Assembly (NCBI GenBank): GCA_021809565.1
Contig: JAJZKG010000011.1
Coordinates: 1 to 24,814 of the forward strand
Reading direction: 5' to 3'
DNA: 24,814 bases
DNA from: a bacterium
GTDB taxonomy: Bacteria > Patescibacteria > Dojkabacteria > JAKAPS01 > JAJZLI01
Numbering within the stretch: position 1 is the first letter of the stretch; every line of letters starts with the position of its first letter. Under the pieces are notes generated by a model. That model was not told where the DNA came from and searched no databases. It saw only the letters and a program-made list of their open reading frames with translations. Of the stretch, positions 1-6,965 are shown piece by piece. The translations under genes and the position numbers were made by a program.

Positions 1-788
1 TTTTGAGGGTGTATTATACCTCTCCTACAGATTTGGAACTTCAGAAAATACTGTCTATAGCACATGGGTTTGGCTTCAGTACAAATCTAAGACCTATTTT
101 GGATCAAAAGAACCTTAAAGGAGGAGGTGATGGCTGGAGAGGTATAATACACCCTCAAAATGTTGCAAACTGGTTTGTATCGTATACAAATATGATTGTC
201 CATTATGCAACATTGCTACAAAGTGTCAAAGGGAGCATTCTTACGATCGGTGCTGAATTAAATTCTATGGAACAGTATACAGAGTATTGGGATACTCTTA
301 TACAAAAAGTAAGGAGTGTGTTTAGTGGAGAGATAACCTATTCGAGTAACTGGTGGCCACAACTGATTTCTAGTAATGTACAATTTTGGAGGCAACTAAA
401 CTTCATAAGTACAGATCTTTTTGTCCCAGTACAGGGTCCAAGCGTAGCAGACATGGCATCTTCATGGAACTCCTATCTATCAGCACTTCAGCAGGCATAC
501 AAACAATATAATATGCCCATCGTGGTAACAGAACTTGGAGCAGCTTCACAGGAGGGATCTTATAGTAGACCGTGGGTATCAAGTAGAGCTGGTATATATA
601 GCGCTTCTTCTCAGGCGGATTACCTTGAGGCTGCCTTTACTGCACTGCATAGTTTGTCTTTTGTGAAAGGAGTTTATATTTGGGATATACCATTTAATCA
701 GTTGTTACCTGGATATAACCCAAGTACCGATACTGGATTTAATCCTCTAGGAAAGGAAGCAGAAAGTGTAATACAGAGAAATTTTTGA
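1..788 (+). CDS. GH113-like glycoside hydrolase (5' truncated)
   Basis: This is the C-terminal part (about 261 residues) of a TIM-barrel glycosidase resembling family GH113 (beta-mannanase-like). Its reading frame is open to the left edge, so the true start and any signal peptide lie outside the window. Counting from the TTG at 3, the first block LRPILD lies at residues 29-34. TIGAEL (Glu85) fits the acid/base strand end, and VVTELG (Glu177) fits the nucleophile strand end. TYSSNWW and FWRQLNFISTDLF lie between them, and GFNPLGKEAE near the C terminus matches the usual family ending. Both catalytic Glu positions are retained, so the enzyme is probably active on a beta-linked (manno- or gluco-) saccharide. 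The exact substrate is not readable from sequence. A strong hairpin follows 16 bp after the stop. Confidence 0.72.
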   Translation, partial: LRVYYTSPTDLELQKILSIAHGFGFSTNLRPILDQKNLKGGGDGWRGIIHPQNVANWFVSYTNMIVHYATLLQSVKGSILTIGAELNSMEQYTEYWDTLIQKVRSVFSGEITYSSNWWPQLISSNVQFWRQLNFISTDLFVPVQGPSVADMASSWNSYLSALQQAYKQYNMPIVVTELGAASQEGSYSRPWVSSRAGIYSASSQADYLEAAFTALHSLSFVKGVYIWDIPFNQLLPGYNPSTDTGFNPLGKEAESVIQRNF

Positions 789-804
789 AGACCAAGCCGG
801 GATT

Positions 805-854
805 GGACAAATCTTAATTTTTAATCTAAAAAATTAAAAACTTAAGGTTTGTCC
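805..854 (+). terminator. Long hairpin, probable terminator of the glycosidase gene
   Basis: The left arm (805-825) and right arm (833-854) form a stem of about 21 bp with one G-U wobble and one bulged base around a 7-nt loop. The base of the stem is GGACAAA/TTTGTCC. The downstream tract (TTCTCTC) is only moderately T-rich, so intrinsic termination is likely but not certain. The AT-rich symmetric arms would also work on the opposite strand. Confidence 0.55.
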
Positions 855-858
855 TTCT

Positions 859-887
859 CTCATCAAGTGTGTACTTGATCTGATGAG
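859..887 (+). repeat. Overlapping alternative hairpins
   Basis: ATCAAGT (862-868) pairs perfectly with ACTTGAT (873-879) around a GTGT loop. CTCATCA (859-865) pairs perfectly with TGATGAG (881-887). The two 7-bp stems share bases 862-865, so only one can form at a time. The function is unknown. The geometry resembles an attenuator, but the element lies upstream of the best promoter for the next gene and only 4 nt after the large hairpin. Confidence 0.4.
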
Positions 888-937
888 TCAAAAATGACGA
901 AAGAGAATATAAAATATAGAGTGGTACTTTATATGAA

Positions 938-966
938 TTGCCTTATAGTATTTTTTATGATAAAAT
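938..966 (+). promoter_or_regulatory. Promoter of the small membrane protein
   Basis: A -35-like TTGCCT (938-943) is followed by a 17-bp spacer and TAAAAT (961-966), with an extended -10 TG at 958-959. Transcription would begin near 973, giving a leader of about 70 nt before the ATG at 1044. This gene is an exception to the very short leaders seen elsewhere in the window. Confidence 0.55.
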
Positions 967-1043
967 TCATGCGCACGTTTACAAGACATGCTGAACACCT
1001 GGATATTCTCTAGGTCTTAGGTTGTCATAGAAAAGGGGCTTTT

Positions 1044-1415
1044 ATGGACTCGCGTCGTCTTAGCAACATTCGTTCCATCCTTATTGTACTATCTGTAGCA
1101 CTCTTTGGAACGCTTATTCCTGGGATTGTCCTTTATATAACAGAACATATTGCTAAAGTATTTGTTCTCGGAGTAAACGACTCCTTGGTTTTTATGATTC
1201 TAATCCTTGTTTTTACAGTATTCATGAAAGGAGGAAACAAAAGGTTTCTCATTCAGTATGCATTACCATTCTCGTTTGGACTCTTCCTACAAGTTTGGTT
1301 TTTGTTTAACCCAAGAGATATACTTTTTGCACTAGTAGTTGTGCTTATGGCCTTTGTGGAAACACAGATACATAAGTTCGACAAGTACGGTGTAGGTACT
1401 CGCAACGATGGTTAG
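1044..1415 (+). CDS. Small four-helix membrane protein, unknown function
   Basis: This 123-residue protein is not recognised. It has a short basic N terminus (DSRRLSNIR) and four hydrophobic stretches at about 12-34, 37-60, 69-87 and 92-109, followed by a short charged tail. It is therefore an integral membrane protein with few polar residues inside the helices and no visible catalytic motif. The ATG at 1044 is preceded by AAGGGG with a 5-nt spacer, an acceptable ribosome binding site. Codon use differs from its neighbours: Arg is mostly CGT/CGC, whereas AGA/AGG dominates elsewhere, and the gene is visibly more GC-rich than the rest of the window. It stands alone between two hairpin-containing gaps, which suggests a single-gene transcript. 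High expression or recent acquisition could explain the codon bias. Confidence 0.65.
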   Translation: MDSRRLSNIRSILIVLSVALFGTLIPGIVLYITEHIAKVFVLGVNDSLVFMILILVFTVFMKGGNKRFLIQYALPFSFGLFLQVWFLFNPRDILFALVVVLMAFVETQIHKFDKYGVGTRNDG

Positions 1416-1449
1416 TTAATACCAACCTCTCCCGTTTGGGCGTGTGATT

Positions 1450-1497
1450 AGAGGAAGCTCTACATTTTACACATCTAGTGTATATGTATCTTCCTCT
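1450..1497 (+). terminator. Imperfect hairpin after the membrane protein gene
   Basis: AGAGGAAG (1450-1457) pairs perfectly with CTTCCTCT (1490-1497). The interior can extend the pairing imperfectly (TACAT and ACAC against GTGT and ATGTA) to a small loop near 1473-1477. It lies 35 bp after the stop at 1415. It is followed by CTTCATTT rather than a run of T, so the terminator role is plausible but unproven. Confidence 0.45.
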
Positions 1498-1507
1498 CTT
1501 CATTTGT

Positions 1508-1516
1508 TAATATACT
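1508..1516 (+). promoter_or_regulatory. -10 element abutting the methyltransferase start
   Basis: TATACT (1511-1516) ends 6 nt before the ATG at 1523. An overlapping alternative TAATAT (1508-1513) has an extended TG at 1505-1506. Either would place transcription at or within a few bases of the start codon. No Shine-Dalgarno sequence is present and no good -35 was found. Confidence 0.45.
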
Positions 1517-1522
1517 ATTACT

Positions 1523-1990
1523 ATGAAATCAAAATCAGAAATTTATGTATTAGCTAATAATATAAGAAGTGCATTTAATGTGGGATCTATATTTCGAACA
1601 TCAGATGCTGCCGGTGTATCCAAAATATATTTATCTGGATATTCTCCAACTCCATCCAATTTAAAACTAGAAAAAACAGCATTAGGGTCTTTAGATTTCG
1701 TCGATTGGGAGTACGAAAAAGATGTTAATATCTTTATTAAAAAATTTCAAGATGAAAAAATTCCAATATTCTCTGCTGAACAAACGAAAAAGAGTGTCTT
1801 ATATGACTCTATCACATACCCTCATAAAATGTGCCTTGTAATGGGTAACGAAATATCTGGGGTTGAAAATAATATATTGGAGGTTTCTGAAAAAATTATT
1901 GAGATTCCAATGTATGGTAAAAAAAATTCTCTAAATGTAGCTACTGCATACGGAATTTTGATATATCATATCATGTCACACATCCAATAA
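1523..1990 (+). CDS. SpoU/TrmH-family RNA 2'-O-ribose methyltransferase
   Basis: This is a 155-residue SPOUT-fold methyltransferase using S-adenosylmethionine to methylate a ribose 2'-hydroxyl in tRNA or rRNA. All three family motifs are visible. Motif 1 is NIRSAFNVGSIFRTSDAAG at about 13-31, with the catalytic-type Arg in IFRTSDA. Motif 2 is LVMGNEISGV at about 105-114. Motif 3 is IPMYGKKNSLNVATAYGI at about 128-145, which builds the trefoil-knot SAM site. The length is that of a minimal catalytic domain with no N-terminal RNA-binding L30e-like extension, so it resembles TrmL-like proteins more than TrmH or RlmB. The target nucleotide cannot be read from the sequence. It converges on the next gene with a one-base gap. 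Confidence 0.85.
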   Translation: MKSKSEIYVLANNIRSAFNVGSIFRTSDAAGVSKIYLSGYSPTPSNLKLEKTALGSLDFVDWEYEKDVNIFIKKFQDEKIPIFSAEQTKKSVLYDSITYPHKMCLVMGNEISGVENNILEVSEKIIEIPMYGKKNSLNVATAYGILIYHIMSHIQ

Positions 1991-1991
1991 T

Positions 1992-2591
1992 CTAACCACA
2001 TCTGTACTCTCCACCTATTATTTTTATTGAAGATATCAACATATTAAATTCACTTTGAATATTTTTACTTATAGAATGTCCAAAATAATTAGTTACTATT
2101 TTATGATAATTTAAAAGGACATTAATATTATTGTTATAATAAAATATAGCTACAAGTGCATTGCTTTCATACAAAAAATACTCTATTCCACCAGTTCTTA
2201 CTTTTTTTGAATCTACTATATAATAAGGTTTTAGGGTAGTTATGTTGGGTATTGTTGTACAACTTGGATAAACTGTTATTTTTATTAGTACATTATTATT
2301 CTCTAAGGATATTGCATATGTTTTATTTTTATAGAAAGGTTCTTCCAAGGATACTATCTTCCAGGGAGATGGATATTTAAAAGAAAATTTGGTATTTAAA
2401 TTTAATACTCCGCTGTATGTATGTATTGTATTAAATTTCCCTGGGCTATAATTAGCACTAAATCCAGATTTTGTGACACTTTGAGTTAATTTGACCTTAT
2501 TCTGTGGAGGAGATAATGTAAGTATTATAATAACAATTATAAGTAGAAATGTAGCTATTAATAAATTCCTTATTTCAGTATTACCTTTCAT
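1992..2591 (-). CDS. Membrane-anchored extracytoplasmic protein, unknown function
   Basis: This 199-residue protein has a single N-terminal hydrophobic helix at about 10-27 (LLIATFLLIIVIIILTL) after a short charged start. It therefore looks like a signal-anchored protein with the rest outside the membrane. The body contains FSFKYPSPWKIVS at about 69-81. This resembles the FxYPxxW pattern of small PsbP-like or lipoprotein-type folds, but no lipobox Cys follows the helix. Cys residues occur at about 110 and near the C terminus (EYRCG). The family cannot be assigned with confidence. It is divergent from the ABC exporter, sharing a 74-bp promoter region, and could be functionally linked to it. 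The start is supported by GAGGA about 11 nt upstream and an extended -10 beyond it. Confidence 0.7.
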   Translation of the reverse strand: MKGNTEIRNLLIATFLLIIVIIILTLSPPQNKVKLTQSVTKSGFSANYSPGKFNTIHTYSGVLNLNTKFSFKYPSPWKIVSLEEPFYKNKTYAISLENNNVLIKITVYPSCTTIPNITTLKPYYIVDSKKVRTGGIEYFLYESNALVAIFYYNNNINVLLNYHKIVTNYFGHSISKNIQSEFNMLISSIKIIGGEYRCG

Positions 2592-2613
2592 TGGATATTA
2601 ATCCTCAAAATTA

Positions 2614-2622
2614 ATTATAGCA
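2614..2622 (-). promoter_or_regulatory. Extended -10 promoter of the 199-residue protein
   Basis: Read on the minus strand, TGC-TATAAT is a perfect extended -10 (TATAAT at 2619-2614). It lies 22 nt upstream of the ATG at 2591. The leader contains GAGGA as a ribosome binding site. There is no strong -35 at 17 bp. Confidence 0.6.
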
Positions 2623-2654
2623 TAATTATTGAATAGTAAATATGTTTTTGTTAT

Positions 2655-2660
2655 GATAAT
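2655..2660 (+). promoter_or_regulatory. -10 element abutting the ABC exporter start
   Basis: GATAAT (2655-2660) ends 5 nt before the ATG at 2666, with no Shine-Dalgarno sequence between them. Transcription would start at or next to the start codon. It is divergent from the promoter at 2614-2622. Confidence 0.45.
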
Positions 2661-2665
2661 CTTGT

Positions 2666-3427
2666 ATGGCTTCAATTATAAAGGTAGATAATTTAGAGAA
2701 AACTTTCAAGGATGGAAAAGTAAAAGCTGTAAGAGGAGTGTCTTTTAGTGTAGATGAGGGTGAAATATTCAGTCTTTTGGGTCCTAATGGTGCAGGTAAG
2801 ACTACCACAGTAGAGATGATAGAGGGACTCCTTAGTATGGATAAAGGTAGCGTCATTATTAACGGAATGGATATAAAAAAACATGAGAATGATATTAAGA
2901 GAATTATAGGTGTTACACTACAGGCAAATAATTTTTTTGATGATTTATCTATAAATGATATATTAAAATTATTTGGACATCTTTTTGGAATAGAAGTAAA
3001 TACTCAGGAATTTTTAGAAAAAGTGTCTCTTCAAGAGAAAGGAAAAGTATTATATAAAGATATTTCTGGAGGACAAAAACAGAGATTTGTTATAGCTTTG
3101 GCACTCATCAATAATCCAAAAATTCTATTTTTAGATGAACCTACTAATGGATTAGATCCTCAAGCACGAAGACACTTATGGGATATTGTCAAATCACTTA
3201 AAGAGGAAGGAAAAACTATACTATTAACAACACACTTTATGGATGAAGCTCAGTATTTATCTGATAGAGTTGCAATTATGGATAATGGTAAAATCATTGT
3301 TAATGATACCCCAAGTAACCTTATTCAGAGTCTTCTGGATCGAGGGTTTAAGAAGGAGATTATAGAAGAAAGAGCTAATTTGGAAGATGTATTTATAGAT
3401 CTTACTGGGAATCAATTAAGAGATTAA
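2666..3427 (+). CDS. ABC-2 type exporter, ATP-binding subunit
   Basis: This 253-residue cytoplasmic ATPase drives export with the adjacent permease. Walker A GPNGAGKTT lies at 39-47, the Q-loop near TLQAN (84-88), the ABC signature ISGGQKQR at 133-140, Walker B ILFLDEPTNGLD at 153-164, and the H-loop His at 190 (LTTHFMDEA). The C terminus ends in NLEDVFIDLTG, typical of the CcmA/DrrA-like ATPases paired with ABC-2 permeases. All catalytic residues are intact. The permease starts 3 bp after the stop, so the two form an operon. The substrate (drug, lipid, polysaccharide or peptide) cannot be inferred from the ATPase alone. Confidence 0.93.
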   Translation: MASIIKVDNLEKTFKDGKVKAVRGVSFSVDEGEIFSLLGPNGAGKTTTVEMIEGLLSMDKGSVIINGMDIKKHENDIKRIIGVTLQANNFFDDLSINDILKLFGHLFGIEVNTQEFLEKVSLQEKGKVLYKDISGGQKQRFVIALALINNPKILFLDEPTNGLDPQARRHLWDIVKSLKEEGKTILLTTHFMDEAQYLSDRVAIMDNGKIIVNDTPSNLIQSLLDRGFKKEIIEERANLEDVFIDLTGNQLRD

Positions 3428-3430
3428 ATT

Positions 3431-4561
3431 ATGAAGAAAATATATTACCTAACTATTGCATTTTTGAAAATGACCTTTAAAAATAGGACAAATTTATTTT
3501 TTACATTATTTTTTCCTCTAGTTTTTATTCTTGTTTTTGGTCTTTTTAATTCCCAAAAAGCGCCTACATTAAAAGTTGATATTGTGTCTAGTAATAAAAC
3601 AGCTACTATTGCAACTTTATATGATAAAATATTTAAAAAAGCAGGATCTATAAAACCTACAAATTTAAATAATCTTAGGAAGGCAACTTCAAATCTTAAT
3701 AAAGGTAATGTAGATCTAGTGATTGATCTTAAAGCAGTTAAATTCCAAAGTAAAATTCCAGTAGGAGCATATCAACCTTATACTAGGAGTCTACCTATAG
3801 TTACACCTCATTATAATATTGTTTTTTATACAAATAAAAATGATAAAAATTACTCATATGTGTTACTTTTGATAGATCAACTTAAATATAATGCACTACA
3901 ACAAGAAGGTCTTAAAAACCAAATATTTACATTTTCTCAGAAAAACATAGTATCAAAAGGAGGATATAGTTATATAACATTTTTAACTCCTGGTATAGTA
4001 GCGTTAGGTATCATGAATGGTATAATATTTGGAGTTATTACTATAATTATCAATTATAGAGAGCTACAAATACTAAGAAGGTTATTCTTAACTCCTTTAA
4101 CTAAGTCTAATTTTCTAGCTAGTTTAACTCTATCGAGGTTAGTGGTAGCAATATTTCAAGCAGTAGTGTTGTTTGCTGTTGTTGCAGGTGTTTATAATAT
4201 TGTTCCAAAAGGCAATTATATCAACCTTGGAATTATTATTATATTAGGTAGTCTTATGTTTATAACTCTGGCATTATTATTATCTTCTCTATCAAACTCA
4301 GTTAATACTGCAATGCCAATAGCAAATATTATAACTCTACCAATGTTTTTTCTATCTGGAGTATTTTTTGCAACAACAAATTTACCATCTTGGCTAGCAC
4401 AAATAGCTGCCTATCTCCCATTAACATTTTTTGTTAATGCTTTGCGTGGTGTATATCTTAATGGTTATTCACTATTTAATATTAAAGGGGATTTATTAGG
4501 GTTATTTGTTTGGTTTCTAATATTTTTTGTTATCAATATCAAATACTTCAGATGGAATTAG
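3431..4561 (+). CDS. ABC-2 type exporter, permease subunit
   Basis: This 376-residue ABC-2 family permease pairs with the ATPase encoded 3 bp upstream. A first membrane helix lies at about 22-39 (LFFTLFFPLVFILVFGLF). A polar extracytoplasmic segment of about 130 residues follows (45-172), then five further helices from about 175 to the C terminus, including a TLPMFFLSGVFF stretch typical of the family. This layout (1 + loop + 5) is that of DrrB/YhhJ-type half-permeases that act as dimers. No Shine-Dalgarno sequence is visible in the 3-bp gap, so translation probably depends on coupling. The gene converges on the DUF302 gene with a 5-bp gap. Drug or lipid export is the commonest role in this family but is not proven here. 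Confidence 0.9.
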   Translation: MKKIYYLTIAFLKMTFKNRTNLFFTLFFPLVFILVFGLFNSQKAPTLKVDIVSSNKTATIATLYDKIFKKAGSIKPTNLNNLRKATSNLNKGNVDLVIDLKAVKFQSKIPVGAYQPYTRSLPIVTPHYNIVFYTNKNDKNYSYVLLLIDQLKYNALQQEGLKNQIFTFSQKNIVSKGGYSYITFLTPGIVALGIMNGIIFGVITIIINYRELQILRRLFLTPLTKSNFLASLTLSRLVVAIFQAVVLFAVVAGVYNIVPKGNYINLGIIIILGSLMFITLALLLSSLSNSVNTAMPIANIITLPMFFLSGVFFATTNLPSWLAQIAAYLPLTFFVNALRGVYLNGYSLFNIKGDLLGLFVWFLIFFVINIKYFRWN

Positions 4562-4566
4562 TGATA

Positions 4567-4956
4567 TTATTCGATAGCTTTGTCTATCACTGATTTTATA
4601 ATGCCATCGATTCGTGTTATGAAGTTTTCCATCTCATCAGATAAGCTATCTATATTTGTAGGTTCAGTTCCTGATAGATATCTTATACCATTAATTTCAT
4701 ATAAAACTAAAACTGTAGGAATGAGCAACCCAGCATCTGGATTTTTTTCTATAGCACTAATAGCATATGAAATATTGTAATATCCTAATATATAGTATTG
4801 GGTAAAATTTTCAGATAACTTTTCATTGGCTGTATTCTTCATATCTAAATCAAACATGGGAACGAATCCCTCTTTTCTGAATTCTTCTTGAAGTGCTCTC
4901 TTTATATCATCTACTTGTTTATCTGTTGATTTAGTATAGCCTATTTTCTTATTCAT
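4567..4956 (-). CDS. DUF302 domain protein
   Basis: This is a 129-residue soluble protein. The pattern FDLDMKNTANEKL, then YYILGYYNISYAISAIEKNP, then DAGLLIPTVLVLYE, is the conserved core of the DUF302 family. In that family a pattern of the type F-DvDv...KL, YrILGaCNP, GLLLPCnVVVYE recurs. Here the Cys residues common in that pattern are replaced (GYYN and LIPT), so any metal- or thiol-dependent role is unlikely to be conserved. No signal peptide is present. I chose the ATG at 4956 over an in-frame TTG at 4959 because it is the stronger codon and lies 7 nt after a good promoter -10. The gene is divergent from serS and convergent with the ABC permease, so it is probably monocistronic. The biochemical function is unknown. 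Confidence 0.75.
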   Translation of the reverse strand: MNKKIGYTKSTDKQVDDIKRALQEEFRKEGFVPMFDLDMKNTANEKLSENFTQYYILGYYNISYAISAIEKNPDAGLLIPTVLVLYEINGIRYLSGTEPTNIDSLSDEMENFITRIDGIIKSVIDKAIE

Positions 4957-4963
4957 CAAAGAT

Positions 4964-4992
4964 ATAATACAGTATTTATTTTTCTATGTAAA
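4964..4992 (-). promoter_or_regulatory. Promoter of the DUF302 gene
   Basis: On the minus strand TTTACA (4992-4987), a 17-bp spacer and TATTAT (4969-4964) form a near-consensus sigma-70 promoter. The -10 ends 7 nt before the ATG at 4956, predicting a leaderless or nearly leaderless mRNA. No Shine-Dalgarno sequence is present. Confidence 0.6.
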
Positions 4993-5027
4993 TAGTGTGG
5001 GGACAGTATAGTAAATTGATCCTTTTA

Positions 5028-5041
5028 TGTGATAATATAAA
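5028..5041 (+). promoter_or_regulatory. Promoter of serS
   Basis: Two overlapping -10 candidates precede the ATG at 5048. One is an extended TGT-GATAAT (5028-5036, 11 nt from the ATG). The other is TATAAA (5036-5041, 6 nt from the ATG). Both predict a leader of 0-5 nt. No Shine-Dalgarno sequence is present. Confidence 0.5.
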
Positions 5042-5047
5042 GTTACA

Positions 5048-6412
5048 ATGCTATCTATAGAATATATCAGAGAAAATATAGATTCTGTAAGGAGAAATAT
5101 GATCTCTAGAAAGGTTGATCCTGCCAATCTTGATAAACTTCTTGCAATAGATTCCAAAAGAATCTTGATAATCCAAAAAATTAATAATTTGAATGAAGAA
5201 CGAAATAAGATTGCGAAAGAAGCATCTCATAATTTACAGTTAAGAGAACAAGGTAAAAAACTAAAAGAAGAAAAGGAAAAACTAGATATACAATTTAGAG
5301 AAATTAATCTCAAGTTTAATACTCTTATAAATTGGATTCCTAATATATTGTCTAATGATGTTCCAGTAGGAAATTCTGAGGAGGATAACGTAGAGATATA
5401 TGCATGGATTCCCAAAGATGGAGAAATTCTAAAAAGTAAACTGGGTAAATTTGATGTCTCAAAAAAATATATGCCAGAACATCTTGTTCATGCTGATAAT
5501 CATGATTTTAAAATAAAAGATCATCTAGAGTTAGGCAGGGATTTAGATATAATAGATACTGATCAGGGTGCTTTAGTATCTGGATCTAGATTTGTATATT
5601 TAAAAAATGAAGCTGTAATGCTCCAGATGGCTATTATAGATTTTTTATCTAGAAAACTTATAAAAGAAGGTTTTATGCCACTAGTCCCCCCCCTATTAGT
5701 AAAAGATAGAGTATTATATGGGACAAGCCATTTTCCAGCTGATCAGGATCAAGTATATGCAATAGAGAAAGATTATACAGAAGAGAACAATAGGTTATAT
5801 CTTGTAGGTTCTTCAGAACCTTCTAATTTTGGGTACTTTATGGACAAGATATTAGATGAAGATATGCTTCCACAATATTTTTTTGCTGTGACGACTTGTT
5901 TTAGATCTGAAGCTGGATCTTGGGGAAAGGACGTTAAAGGTATAAAAAGATTACATCAATTTGATAAATTAGAAATGGGTGCTATATCATCATGTAAAGA
6001 TTCAGATGTAGTATTTGAAAGATTATTAGATATAAATAAATGGTTTTGGGAATCTTTAGAGATTCCCTATCATATAATTTTAAAATGTAGTGGGGATTCT
6101 GGATATTATGCTGCATCCAAGCAATATGATGTCGAAGCATGGATACCTTCTCAGAAACAATTTATGGAAGTTGGTACTGATACTAATGCTTTAGATTACC
6201 AAGCTAGAGTATTCAATATTAGGTACAAGGATAATGATGGAAAATTACAGTTTGCACACACTCTAAATAATACAGGAAGTGCTATAGGTAGGACATTAAT
6301 AGCTATAATGGAGAATTATCAGCAGGCAGATGGTAGTATAAAAGTGCCAAATGTTCTTAGAGATTATTTAGGTTTTAATTTTATTAAAGGACCCATGTCC
6401 AAAAAGACTTGA
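5048..6412 (+). CDS. serS: Seryl-tRNA synthetase
   Basis: This 454-residue class II synthetase charges tRNA-Ser. The N-terminal arm (about 30-100) is strongly charged and helical, the antiparallel coiled coil that grips the long variable arm of tRNA-Ser. The catalytic domain shows motif 2 FRSEAGSWGKDVKGIKRLHQ (285-304) and motif 3 GSAIGRTLIAIMENYQQADG (410-429). The closing block IKVPNVLRDYLG is diagnostic for SerRS. Mild departures from the usual pattern are visible: SSE instead of TAE at about 255-257, and TDTNALDYQAR where SNC-DFQAR is common. A run of eight C residues (5686-5693) encodes part of the conserved PP at about 214-215. hpf follows 16 bp downstream with its own ribosome binding site, so the two are probably co-transcribed. 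Confidence 0.95.
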   Translation: MLSIEYIRENIDSVRRNMISRKVDPANLDKLLAIDSKRILIIQKINNLNEERNKIAKEASHNLQLREQGKKLKEEKEKLDIQFREINLKFNTLINWIPNILSNDVPVGNSEEDNVEIYAWIPKDGEILKSKLGKFDVSKKYMPEHLVHADNHDFKIKDHLELGRDLDIIDTDQGALVSGSRFVYLKNEAVMLQMAIIDFLSRKLIKEGFMPLVPPLLVKDRVLYGTSHFPADQDQVYAIEKDYTEENNRLYLVGSSEPSNFGYFMDKILDEDMLPQYFFAVTTCFRSEAGSWGKDVKGIKRLHQFDKLEMGAISSCKDSDVVFERLLDINKWFWESLEIPYHIILKCSGDSGYYAASKQYDVEAWIPSQKQFMEVGTDTNALDYQARVFNIRYKDNDGKLQFAHTLNNTGSAIGRTLIAIMENYQQADGSIKVPNVLRDYLGFNFIKGPMSKKT

Positions 6413-6417
6413 TCCAA

Positions 6418-6423
6418 AAGGAG
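6418..6423 (+). promoter_or_regulatory. Shine-Dalgarno site of hpf
   Basis: AAGGAG with a 5-nt spacer to the ATG at 6429 is a good ribosome binding site for an operon-internal gene. It shows that this organism still uses Shine-Dalgarno initiation, in contrast to its promoter-proximal genes that lack any. Confidence 0.7.
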
Positions 6424-6428
6424 TAAAT

Positions 6429-6959
6429 ATGAATATAAAATATACATTAATAAATTATACTCTTACAGATGGAGATAAATCTTTCATAGAGAACCACTTA
6501 TCTAAACTTGATAGTATAATTCCAAATTCAACTATTGAGTTTAAAATAACAGAGGAAAAAAGGAAATTATATAAAATTGATATTCAGGTTAAATTAGAAC
6601 ATGTAACAATAAGGGTTTCTAAAAAGGATGCTAAATTCTATGATATTATAGAAAGATCTATTGATAGTTTAAAAGAGAATATAATAAGGTATAAGGATAA
6701 AACAAGGAAATATTTTGAGGGTGAATCACCTTGGCAAGATTTTGAAAATACAGAAGAGAAGGATTTTATTGAATATAGACCTGTTATAAAAGTGAAAAAA
6801 TATAATGATGATACTCCTATGCATCCTCAAGAAGCTATAGAGAGAATGACGCTTTTAGGACACAAATCTTTTATTTTTAAAAATATAGAAGATGATAAGT
6901 ATGCTATGGTTTACATTAGGGATGATGGGTTTACATTTGGTCTAGTAGAACCAGCTTAA
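6429..6959 (+). CDS. hpf: Long-form ribosome hibernation promoting factor
   Basis: This 176-residue protein has an N-terminal S30AE/HPF domain (about 1-97) that binds the 30S decoding site. A variable acidic linker (about 98-117) follows, and then a C-terminal dimerisation domain (about 118-176). The C-terminal block PMHPQEAIERMTLLGHKSFIFKN and the ending YIRDDGFTFGLVEP match the long-HPF C-terminal domain, which brings two 70S ribosomes together as inactive 100S dimers under starvation. It lies 16 bp after serS. It converges on a minus-strand gene with only 6 bp between stops and no visible terminator. Confidence 0.92.
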   Translation: MNIKYTLINYTLTDGDKSFIENHLSKLDSIIPNSTIEFKITEEKRKLYKIDIQVKLEHVTIRVSKKDAKFYDIIERSIDSLKENIIRYKDKTRKYFEGESPWQDFENTEEKDFIEYRPVIKVKKYNDDTPMHPQEAIERMTLLGHKSFIFKNIEDDKYAMVYIRDDGFTFGLVEPA

Positions 6960-6965
6960 TGAAGA

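Larger units (their letters stand above)
789..1043. other. 255-bp intergenic region with two hairpins and a promoter
   Basis: This gap separates the glycosidase from the small membrane protein. It holds a 50-nt inverted repeat (805-854), a second pair of mutually exclusive short hairpins (859-887), a sigma-70-like promoter (938-966) and an untranslated leader of about 70 nt. No tRNA or recognisable riboswitch motif was seen. A 14-codon ATG frame at 969-1013 has no independent support. Confidence 0.6.

Noticed and set aside
969..1013. 14-codon frame after the 938-966 promoter
   Set aside because: The ATG is only 2 nt from the -10, so it would be upstream of the likely transcription start.
2626..2856. 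Minus-strand frame over the ABC ATPase start
   Set aside because: It is a shadow of a conserved Walker A region and has no promoter or family signature.
4957..4959. TTG start for the DUF302 gene
   Set aside because: The ATG directly after it (4956) is stronger and lies 7 nt from the promoter -10.
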